64,000 nucleotides of DNA from Pedobacter duraquae (GTDB taxonomy: Bacteria; Bacteroidota; Bacteroidia; Sphingobacteriales; Sphingobacteriaceae), in contig NZ_SNWM01000001.1 in assembly GCF_004362245.1 (NCBI RefSeq), forward strand, positions 1,302,001-1,366,000, in the 5' to 3' direction. Positions within the stretch are counted from its first letter, which is position 1. Every line of letters starts with the position of its first letter. The position numbers and the translations under genes were made by a program. The notes under the pieces are model-generated. The model did no database searches and was not told the DNA's origin. It saw nothing but the letters and a program-made list of their open reading frames with translations. Positions 52,140 through 60,024 of the stretch are shown here, piece after piece.

Positions 52140-53078
52140 ATGAAAAAAGAAACTTTAATAAATAATGAGCTATTCACAGATTACAAGGCTGTGGCCAGGG
52201 CTGCCGACCTTATCGAGCGCGGAATAATTGATCCCGAACGCATAGAAATTGTTCCGACTGGTGCCCAAAAAAGAGCCTATGCCAAAGATATTGAGCAGGT
52301 AGTCCAGTACCATTCGGATTACCGCCGGCAGGATAGGATTCGTATTGAGGTAAATCGTGAGGGCCTTTATGATATGTTACCCGAGGGGCTCTTCCACCGT
52401 CCGCCGAGAGGGAGTTCCGGGATGGATGAGGATGGAATGATTAAAGATGTACGTGAAAGACGTGAGGAAGAGAAAAAGGCACGTCTTTTCTTCAGTCCGT
52501 TCGATGCAGAGATCAACCACCTGCGTATGATGACTGAATTGTACGAAAACCGGCTGGATAAAAGGACAACCTATACCGATCTTAATCGTGTTTTTGAGCT
52601 AGGTTGGGAGGAGTTCCGTTTACTTAATAAGGAACAAAGTATTATCTGGATGCATTTGCTTCCGGAAATCCAGCAAAAACGTAACGATACAGATTTTGTT
52701 GCCCATGTACTTTCGGCCCTCTTTAATATACCTTTTGAAATTAGAAACACTACCGATGAAATTAAGCCCGCAGCGGTTGATGCTGATCTGCAGATGCAGC
52801 TCGGGCGGGGATCGCTCGGAATAGATACCATTATCGGATCTCATTTTCAACCTGATAATGAACAGATCACAATTGCTATAGGCCCGGCTGTAGCCGAAGA
52901 TCTGATAGATTTTTTACCGGGAAAGCATAACCGGAAAATTATGGATATGGCATTGGAATATCTTATTCCGATGGAGACAGATATCTGTATCGACATGCAG
53001 ACCGACACCCGCTTTCAGGAAAGTATCCTCAGTGCAGATGGGGCCAATGTATACCTCGGATATACTGTTTACGTTTAG
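52140..53078 (+). CDS. tssG: T6SS baseplate protein TssG
   Basis: 312 aa from ATG 52140 (MKKETLINNELFTDYKAVAR). The C-terminal part PETDICIDMQ-like and LGYTVYV, and ATP-free helical N-terminal half, fit TssG of subtype iii. TssG bridges two TssF copies in the baseplate wedge. The gene is on the opposite strand to tssF and its stop overlaps the tssF stop by 4 bp (53075-53078). A TTG at 52137 would add one residue. Confidence 0.82.
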   Translation: MKKETLINNELFTDYKAVARAADLIERGIIDPERIEIVPTGAQKRAYAKDIEQVVQYHSDYRRQDRIRIEVNREGLYDMLPEGLFHRPPRGSSGMDEDGMIKDVRERREEEKKARLFFSPFDAEINHLRMMTELYENRLDKRTTYTDLNRVFELGWEEFRLLNKEQSIIWMHLLPEIQQKRNDTDFVAHVLSALFNIPFEIRNTTDEIKPAAVDADLQMQLGRGSLGIDTIIGSHFQPDNEQITIAIGPAVAEDLIDFLPGKHNRKIMDMALEYLIPMETDICIDMQTDTRFQESILSADGANVYLGYTVYV

Positions 53079-54931
53079 GCTACCGGGTGAAGCATCATCC
53101 GGTAGTTTACATTCATTGTACTTCGTAATTGAAGCTTCGCCAATGTAAGTTCCAATAACTCTTCCCATTCTACATTGCTCAGTCTGGCTTGCGCCGCAGG
53201 CTGAATCAGCACATCGGTAGTTTTGATAAATCCTGACCCCGGTTTTGTGTCTCTAACCAGCCCTTTGGATAGGATCACATTTTGAACACGCTTGCCCAAT
53301 TCATATTTGCAAAAATTAATCACATCGGCTTTAGTGACGATACGGTCGGCTGTAGTAAGGCCGTATTTATAGGCCTGTACGCGATGGCTCGCATTTAAGC
53401 GCGATCTGCCTCCCCTACTCTGACTCAACAAAAATACGCTATCTGGTAATACCTTATTATTTTCATGCAGCGCTAAACGACTTCCTGAATTAATTCTATT
53501 GGCGTCTTCAGCCTGCGTTACCCAGATATCTAAAAATAATATATCTGCGTCGTCAATAGGCTTAACAACGATGTAGCCAGGCAATTCTTTGATCGACTTC
53601 AATGCAGCCTGGCTCTTTTGCTCAATTAAGCTGATATTCTGTTCGAGGTTTTTCAATGCATTATTCAAAAAATCAGGACCATAGGCTGAGAAGGCAGCTT
53701 TTTCGTCACGTAACAATTCAAACAGATAGTCTACAAGCTCTTTAGCGTTTCGCGTATCAAATCTTTCAGTACCACCGTAGCGGATAGAGAACGATCCATC
53801 GCCCTTATCATTTTCATTGGTATAAGGTATCTCATTGTAATTTTTACCTTTATTATCTTTAAGGCTGTCTACAGCCAGCATCTGCTCCAATGCTTCGGTT
53901 TTAATCGGAATAATGTTATTCATTGTTTTCAACCGATGCTTGATCTGGCTAAGCTTTTTATTAACTACTGGAAAAGCGTTGATATGAACAAACAACTCAT
54001 TTAGCATTTCATTCGAAATAGCCGCTGGAAACACTACCTTGAGCCAAAGCACATTGGCATCAAGCTGATTGAGATTACCCGGTTGAAAAACAGTACTGAA
54101 CAATTGTGGGTAGCTTGACTGTGCAGCAGATATATCCAGGGCTGAAAAACGTTCTAATGTTAGAAATCTATTTGCATAATACTGTATTACATCCGCCTTC
54201 AATAAGTTGAGTAATTGTTTGTGATGAAAGGGTGCAACACTTTCTGTATCGTCATCTGCATCCATAAATCTTTCTGTAAAAACCGGAACTGGCACTTCAT
54301 CCAGATACCATTTACTGAGGGAAAGGAGATCGTACGTATGTTCGGGAACGGCATAATTCCTCCAGTCAAAGAAGAAATTAAGACCACTTAAATCCCTGTA
54401 GCTTCCCAAGCCACTTAAACCAATATACATGGTGTTATTGCCAAGATTAAATCCCGGCAGGGTACTCAAAAGAGGTACCTTGTTCAGATAACTTGTACCA
54501 TAAAGGCTGGCACCTGTAGCAATATATTTAACCTCCGCATTTTGAAGCTTTACTTTATGCAATGGACTAAAAAATATGTCTGTTTTTTTATTTCGGTCAT
54601 CATCCTGTCCCATTCGCTTAGCAATAGAAAACTGCGTGAATGGGTTGATATAATCCGTTCGCTCAATAGCCCTCGCATGCATCACAGCATGGGCCGGCAG
54701 GGCAGAAGTTAGGTGGTCGGGAGCAAGAATCCTGCTCAGTTTATCGAAAATCCGATTCTCGAGATTTTGTACATCGTTAGATACATTGAATAGCTCGTTA
54801 CTTAGCGCTTCAATAATAAGTCGAACTAAAGGATCGAGGTCATTGCTATCCCGGATGTTCCAGAAATCTTCAGCATTTTTTACAATTCTGTTTCTGATCT
54901 CTTCTTTAGACGAATAAAAAACTGGTTTCAT
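53075..54931 (-). CDS. tssF: T6SS baseplate protein TssF
   Basis: 618 aa, slightly longer than proteobacterial TssF. The N-terminus EDFWNIRDSNDLDPLVRLIIEALSNELF matches the TssF helical start, with a large beta domain after and a C-terminal region related to phage gp6 (QPAAQARLSNVEWEELL). Together with TssG it forms the wedge around the spike hub. It is 21 bases downstream of tssE on the same strand. Confidence 0.88.
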   Translation of the reverse strand: MKPVFYSSKEEIRNRIVKNAEDFWNIRDSNDLDPLVRLIIEALSNELFNVSNDVQNLENRIFDKLSRILAPDHLTSALPAHAVMHARAIERTDYINPFTQFSIAKRMGQDDDRNKKTDIFFSPLHKVKLQNAEVKYIATGASLYGTSYLNKVPLLSTLPGFNLGNNTMYIGLSGLGSYRDLSGLNFFFDWRNYAVPEHTYDLLSLSKWYLDEVPVPVFTERFMDADDDTESVAPFHHKQLLNLLKADVIQYYANRFLTLERFSALDISAAQSSYPQLFSTVFQPGNLNQLDANVLWLKVVFPAAISNEMLNELFVHINAFPVVNKKLSQIKHRLKTMNNIIPIKTEALEQMLAVDSLKDNKGKNYNEIPYTNENDKGDGSFSIRYGGTERFDTRNAKELVDYLFELLRDEKAAFSAYGPDFLNNALKNLEQNISLIEQKSQAALKSIKELPGYIVVKPIDDADILFLDIWVTQAEDANRINSGSRLALHENNKVLPDSVFLLSQSRGGRSRLNASHRVQAYKYGLTTADRIVTKADVINFCKYELGKRVQNVILSKGLVRDTKPGSGFIKTTDVLIQPAAQARLSNVEWEELLELTLAKLQLRSTMNVNYRMMLHPVA

Positions 54932-54952
54932 ATAGCGTAAATTGAACGTTTA

Positions 54953-55387
54953 TTAAGTGGAAAGTGGGCTGAGGAATAGCGCGATATTAAAATAGTACTT
55001 TTCTCCTGTAGTCCTGATTTTTCCTCTGACGGTAATATCAACCTTTTTCTTAATTTCTGTTATTTTTCTTAATGGATATACATTTTCCACCTCTGAGATA
55101 TGTACTTCTACCTCCACTTGGTCAATACGCTGTTCATATCCGATAATGGATTTTAGCAGCGATTTGCGGAACTTCTCCTCCCAAATAGCTTCACTCACGA
55201 TAAGCTCAAAATCAAGATCCCATATCTCGCAACCGAAGTCGTGATTATGTCTGTTCTCACCATACCTGGTGAAAATTATAAGCTCTATATGATTGGAAAT
55301 CGATTTTCCGAGATCAGTACTCTGGAGTTCAGCTCCTGAAAATATCGTATCAAATCTGAAAGGTTTATGATAAAAATGTTCTGGCAC
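54953..55387 (-). CDS. tssE: T6SS baseplate protein TssE (gp25-like)
   Basis: 144 aa with the gp25/W family EPR-like region: LGKSISNHIELIIFTRYGENRHNHDFG and a C-terminal strand with KITEIKKKVDITVRGK. TssE starts sheath polymerisation at the baseplate. The start is GTG at 55387; no in-frame ATG lies upstream, and translation from here keeps the whole domain. A near-consensus -7 box (TACTTTTA) lies at 55417-55410 on the minus strand. Confidence 0.88.
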   Translation of the reverse strand: MPEHFYHKPFRFDTIFSGAELQSTDLGKSISNHIELIIFTRYGENRHNHDFGCEIWDLDFELIVSEAIWEEKFRKSLLKSIIGYEQRIDQVEVEVHISEVENVYPLRKITEIKKKVDITVRGKIRTTGEKYYFNIALFLSPLST

Positions 55388-55570
55388 AGTCTTTTGGCTT
55401 AGAGTTTGTTAAAAGTAAACGAAATCCCTACAAGAAAAACGTTTATGTATCAAACAACGTTTCTCAAAAATTGTTAGAGGATGAAGATAATTTGATGATG
55501 CAGGGCGCAAGGTGAAGAGAAGATCAAATTAACGTAATCACCCTATTATGACACCAAATATGCGCTACTC

Positions 55571-56089
55571 ATGAAACCTATTAACGCATTTGAGATTAAA
55601 AAATCTCAACGCCTATTTATTTTGAACTTTATACTGCTAAGTATATTCTCTGTTTTTTGCGTTTCTCTGTTCTTCATGGCTTCCGACCGCGAATACTTTC
55701 TTTTAGAGAAAAAGGTGAAGGAGACTGAAAAGCTATCGTTACTCAGAAAGGAAATCAATACAAATTTTGATTTGATACTGTTGCGATTCAACGAGCTTTC
55801 AAAATACCACGAGTATAATCCCGACGAGCAGAGCAAACAAGCAATTATCCTGGCTGATATTCAGGATGCCAATTACCGGGTAAAAGAACTGATTGCAAAA
55901 CAGCCTGCCGCTAGCCAGAGTTTTGAACTGTATGAGAAACTGAATAAAAATGTTGGCGTGATGGCCAGTCTTCAGGACTCACTCTACGACTCAAGATATT
56001 CTATCCAGAATTACAAAGAACAACTAGCAGAATGCCAACGCATCAACAAAGCTGCTATAACCAGGATACGTGGAAGATTTGGCCGCTAA
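55571..56089 (+). CDS. tssO: T6SS(iii) small inner-membrane protein, TssO-like
   Basis: 172 aa with a single N-terminal helix (LFILNFILLSIFSVFCVSLFF, about 14-34) and then a periplasmic coiled coil. Its place at the head of the plus-strand block and its topology match TssO of subtype iii. I am not certain of the TssO/TssQ split between this and the next protein. TssO to TssR are thought to form the membrane-spanning part of the apparatus, replacing TssJ/L/M. Confidence 0.65.
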   Translation: MKPINAFEIKKSQRLFILNFILLSIFSVFCVSLFFMASDREYFLLEKKVKETEKLSLLRKEINTNFDLILLRFNELSKYHEYNPDEQSKQAIILADIQDANYRVKELIAKQPAASQSFELYEKLNKNVGVMASLQDSLYDSRYSIQNYKEQLAECQRINKAAITRIRGRFGR

Positions 56090-56099
56090 ATAATACATC

Positions 56100-56594
56100 A
56101 TGATCAAACTAAGTATAAAAGAAAGAAGAGAGCAATTCCAGTTTTTACTAGCGCTCTTTGTAGCTACCGTTTTTTTACTCTGCTTTGGCATTTTCTACAG
56201 CACGAAAACCAGACATGAGATTTCTAAAATTGAGCTGGAAGAGAAAGTGAGAGAAGATCTGGAATTCGAAGAGGTTACTAAGTCCACAAGGCCAATCATT
56301 GACACCACATATACACAGATTGTTCATTTCAATCCAAATGTTCGGGCGGTATTTCTGAAAACCGACCTGTTGAGCGCCATAGCCTCGATTAAATCGGCTT
56401 ATGAACGTAAAGCGGCAGATTCCAGATACAAAACCTTCCTGCAAACCGCTCAGCTTTATAATATCCTGTTCTACGGAAGGCTCGAGCAGAAAGGAAACCT
56501 GATCGATGCCGAAGGACTAAAAAAATCACTTGATGACTGTGTACTTTCCAGAAGACAATTGCAGCAAACACTGGCTGCACCCCAGCCACGTTAA
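56100..56594 (+). CDS. T6SS(iii) small inner-membrane protein, TssO/TssQ type
   Basis: 164 aa with a charged N-terminus (IKLSIKERREQFQ), one helix (FLLALFVATVFLLCFGIFY, about 15-33), then a coiled coil and periplasmic helices. It has the same topology as the preceding protein, from which it may derive by duplication. It starts 11 bases after that stop, so the two are coupled. Which of TssO or TssQ it is cannot be settled by reading alone. Confidence 0.65.
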   Translation: MIKLSIKERREQFQFLLALFVATVFLLCFGIFYSTKTRHEISKIELEEKVREDLEFEEVTKSTRPIIDTTYTQIVHFNPNVRAVFLKTDLLSAIASIKSAYERKAADSRYKTFLQTAQLYNILFYGRLEQKGNLIDAEGLKKSLDDCVLSRRQLQQTLAAPQPR

Positions 56595-56639
56595 AGACAA
56601 ACCTTAAATAATCATTATAAACCCTATAAAACGCCACCC

Positions 56640-57608
56640 ATGTCTGAAACCAATACTAAACAAGTCAGTTCCAACTCCCAGGGCTATGTAATTTTATACA
56701 TCCTCCTGTCAGTTCTTTTACTTACGGGCCTGATTGTCCTGTTTAAAAGCTCACTTTTTGAAAACAGAACAGTTGATGCCCGGATTCTGAGAGATCAGAT
56801 CTATGTGAATGAAAATCTAGTCTTCACTGATAATACCCGCGGCGCGGCTGCCTGGGTATGGGAATTCGGTGATGGAGCAAAAGCAACTACGCAAAATGGC
56901 TCCTACCACTACACCAAGCCCGGAGAGTACATTGTACGTCTGACAGTAGATGGAAAACTCCGTGAACAATTTCCTGTGAGCGTCCGCGATACTATCAGAA
57001 GTATTGTAGACAGTGTGCTCACCATCAGCGGCCCAACCTCTGGCGTTGTAAACGAAGAAGTTCGCTTAGAAGGCGAAGGAGACGGTAAGAACTTTGAATG
57101 GTCTTTCGGCGAAACTGGCCGGGTAGATGTTAAAGGAAAAACTGCCTTGTATACCTACAGAACACCCGGCACATTTACCGTGCGTCTGAGGACAGATAAA
57201 AGCAAAAGACCAATACTCCATACCATTACAGTAACAGATCCAAACCTGGAAATTGTAGAAGACATGGTTGCTCCTGGTGATGGAGAGCGTAAAGCTATCG
57301 ATGATATCAGGGCCAGACTCCAGGCAATTGCTAATGGTGCTGACTTTAACGCAAATTACTATTACTTGATCAACAAGTATATGTGTAGTAATGAGAAGGT
57401 TAGTGTTAATGTAGAAATGAATGGCAAAAAGAAGCAGACCGATTTCTATTCCTACTGTATGGGTTTAACCTTTGGTGGAGAAATAGCGATTGATGAGGCA
57501 GAGCTTAACATTAAGCCGAATTCATCCTGTGCAAGTTTACTCAATGTAAAACAGCACTCTGCATCTGCACAGCCGGCACCAGCCGTATCAACAACTACCA
57601 ACAACTAA
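56640..57608 (+). CDS. T6SS(iii) PKD-domain membrane protein, probable TssP
   Basis: 322 aa. One N-terminal helix (about 16-38) is followed by two PKD-like beta-sandwiches: about 50-120 (AWVWEFGDGAKATT, YHYTKPGEYIVRLTV) and about 135-200 (FEWSFGETGRVDVK, YTYRTPGTFTVRL). The C-terminal domain has cysteines CSNEK and SYCMGL. PKD repeats suggest periplasmic contacts with peptidoglycan or other subunits. TssP is inferred from position and topology. Confidence 0.65.
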   Translation: MSETNTKQVSSNSQGYVILYILLSVLLLTGLIVLFKSSLFENRTVDARILRDQIYVNENLVFTDNTRGAAAWVWEFGDGAKATTQNGSYHYTKPGEYIVRLTVDGKLREQFPVSVRDTIRSIVDSVLTISGPTSGVVNEEVRLEGEGDGKNFEWSFGETGRVDVKGKTALYTYRTPGTFTVRLRTDKSKRPILHTITVTDPNLEIVEDMVAPGDGERKAIDDIRARLQAIANGADFNANYYYLINKYMCSNEKVSVNVEMNGKKKQTDFYSYCMGLTFGGEIAIDEAELNIKPNSSCASLLNVKQHSASAQPAPAVSTTTNN

Positions 57609-57643
57609 TCAATCATCTATCTATAAGTTAGCATCATAAAATT

Positions 57644-60019
57644 ATGAAACGATATTATGCACTCTCCATTTTACTTATTGGTACCCTGGCCGCACAAGCC
57701 CAATCACCAATGTCATTCGGGAGGAAAGTTAAAAATATGCCTAAGGCTTACGAAAAGCCAGCTGAAAGTATTAACGTAAACGATAACTCTGGCAGCAGCA
57801 GTATGCCTTGGATTGTGTTTTCTGACCGTGATGACAACTATACAACTACCTCTCCCGGTGGAAGTCTGATCATGAAAAAATTGAATTTCATGGAGCCTTT
57901 TTATGTTTCTAAAGAACAAGACGGATACCTCAAACTTATCAAATACAAAGCAGGTATGGTTAGGGGCAGAAAGATAAACGATAAAAAGACTGCAATTAGC
58001 TATGGCTGGATTGCCAAGTCTAAGTTATTGTTATGGCAACGCTCCTATTCGAATCAAAAAACTGGTTATCCTGAAAAAGCGATCAGTATCATTAACGGTA
58101 AAAAGCCTTTAACGGAACCTAAATTCTATTATGACACCACAGATTCACTACTTGTTTACAACAGTCCCGAACTTAAAACAAGAAGAACCAAAATCCGCCT
58201 GCACGAAATTGCCTACATCTTTAAGAAGTCTGAAGATGGAAAAACCTACCTTGTTGGATCTGACGACCAGCTTGTAGCAGACACGGCATTGAAAAGCGTT
58301 TACGGCTGGGTTTCTTCAGAAGCGATCCACAATTGGGGCGACCGCTTATATATCATTTCGGCTAAGCCAGGAAGTTATAACCAGGAAGATTCTACAGCAA
58401 AGGCATTAAACACTGGTTTCGCCACTGGAGAGACCTTTCTAGCTGACCCACTTCTGCCACAAGAAAATGTGATTTTGCGTGGTGTGCCCGTGTTGTCTGA
58501 AGATGGCAACAACTATAGTGTAGGCATAGCCAACGATATTTACAACAAGAAAAACAACAAACTACTGACAATCAATGGTGCTTCCCTGTCTTATCAGGAT
58601 TATGTCCAACTGCGCAAGAGCAAGAATAAAATTAATATAGTATTCGTTATTGATGGCGGTAGCCCTATGACGAAGTATTTTTCTGGCCTCACCAACACCA
58701 TACAGTCTTTTGAAACCATATTGAACGATTTTGGCAAGAAAGCCAGCATTAGCTATGGCGGTGTAGTTTACCGTGCAGGTACGGGTTGTTCAGTTCCAGG
58801 GATATTTTCGAGTCCAGTACGTGATGATTACAGGCAGTTAATGAGCTTCCTGAGTACCCAAGCCAGAAATACTGCTTCATGCAGTGGTGAAATTACCGAA
58901 CAGCCGGTATTTGATGCCATCAGAACAGGTTTAAATATGTTCAGAGGAAAGAAAAATGAGACCAATCTAATTGTTCTTGTAGGCAGCACCGGTAATATCG
59001 GAGGTACAACAAATTATGGAATTGATGAGCTGAGTCAACAAGTGGCCGGTGCCGATGCACGGATCCTTGCTTTGCAAGTTTATAGCGACTTTGATCCATC
59101 ATTTAACAATTTCGTCATCCAGTCACGCAAATTGGTATCTGAATCTGCAGTCCGCTCAGCAGAATACCGTAAAAAAATCATGGTTAAAGGTGAAGGTCTT
59201 AAAAATTTCCAGCCTTATAACACGACTTTGCAAGACTCGATTTCTTACTACTTGGATTTTCCTAAAAATAGCTTGATCCAGGGCGGTGTGGTATTTCCCA
59301 CCAAAGGTTCTGTAAACTCAAATCAAAGTATGAGCATCGCTCTGCGCCGCTTTGTACAGGAAACAAATACTGACATCAATACACAAATTAACTCATTAGA
59401 CAGTGCTTTCAGGCTGACCGGAATTTCGCGTAAAAACCTGACGCCTTTAGCGGAGAGTAGCCTGCAGCAGCCAATTGGAGAAACAGTTGGCGATCATATG
59501 CCACATAATGCGTTCAAGTATTATGGCGCCGCTAATATCTCTTCTGATGTTGTAAAAAATAACCGTGGTGCCTTGCAGTATGCTATTGTATTAAATGAAA
59601 TGGAATATAAACAGATCGTCGATATCTTCTCGATGATGCTGGGCGAGAACCTGCAACCAGACGAATCTTCTTTCAGACGTAAATTGGTTAGTAACTACAC
59701 TGATCTTCCTAAAAAACTGCTAGGGTCAAAGGTATCTTCAGGAGATATTAAGAACATGACCTTAGCTGGTTACATCAAGATGGTTACCGGTCTGCCTACG
59801 GGCAATGAAATGTTGAACCAGTATACTGTCGGCGATCTGGGTGACGACTCCAAATTACCTTTACCACAATTTGAAGCATACATCAAATTATTAAGTCAGT
59901 CTGTGCAACAGATTAAACGGGCAACGCAGATAGAACAACAGTTCACCTCAAACGGAAAAACTTATTACTACATCACTGAAAACAATTTCAATCAGGCAGT
60001 TACACCTGTAACCAACTAA
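57644..60019 (+). CDS. tssR: T6SS(iii) protein TssR (periplasmic, vWA-like)
   Basis: 791 aa. A signal peptide (MKRYYALSILLIGTLAAQAQ) is followed by an SH3-like region (about 50-130, FMEPFYVSKEQDGYLKLIKY), a second module (to about 320), and a vWA-like fold (about 330-500) with INIVFVIDGGSPM, where the MIDAS DxSxS is reduced to DGGS. NLIVLVGSTGN is the second vWA strand. The C-terminal part is helical. TssR is a signature subunit of subtype iii. The clpV gene follows 5 bases after its stop. Confidence 0.8.
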   Translation: MKRYYALSILLIGTLAAQAQSPMSFGRKVKNMPKAYEKPAESINVNDNSGSSSMPWIVFSDRDDNYTTTSPGGSLIMKKLNFMEPFYVSKEQDGYLKLIKYKAGMVRGRKINDKKTAISYGWIAKSKLLLWQRSYSNQKTGYPEKAISIINGKKPLTEPKFYYDTTDSLLVYNSPELKTRRTKIRLHEIAYIFKKSEDGKTYLVGSDDQLVADTALKSVYGWVSSEAIHNWGDRLYIISAKPGSYNQEDSTAKALNTGFATGETFLADPLLPQENVILRGVPVLSEDGNNYSVGIANDIYNKKNNKLLTINGASLSYQDYVQLRKSKNKINIVFVIDGGSPMTKYFSGLTNTIQSFETILNDFGKKASISYGGVVYRAGTGCSVPGIFSSPVRDDYRQLMSFLSTQARNTASCSGEITEQPVFDAIRTGLNMFRGKKNETNLIVLVGSTGNIGGTTNYGIDELSQQVAGADARILALQVYSDFDPSFNNFVIQSRKLVSESAVRSAEYRKKIMVKGEGLKNFQPYNTTLQDSISYYLDFPKNSLIQGGVVFPTKGSVNSNQSMSIALRRFVQETNTDINTQINSLDSAFRLTGISRKNLTPLAESSLQQPIGETVGDHMPHNAFKYYGAANISSDVVKNNRGALQYAIVLNEMEYKQIVDIFSMMLGENLQPDESSFRRKLVSNYTDLPKKLLGSKVSSGDIKNMTLAGYIKMVTGLPTGNEMLNQYTVGDLGDDSKLPLPQFEAYIKLLSQSVQQIKRATQIEQQFTSNGKTYYYITENNFNQAVTPVTN

Positions 60020-60024
60020 GGGAT

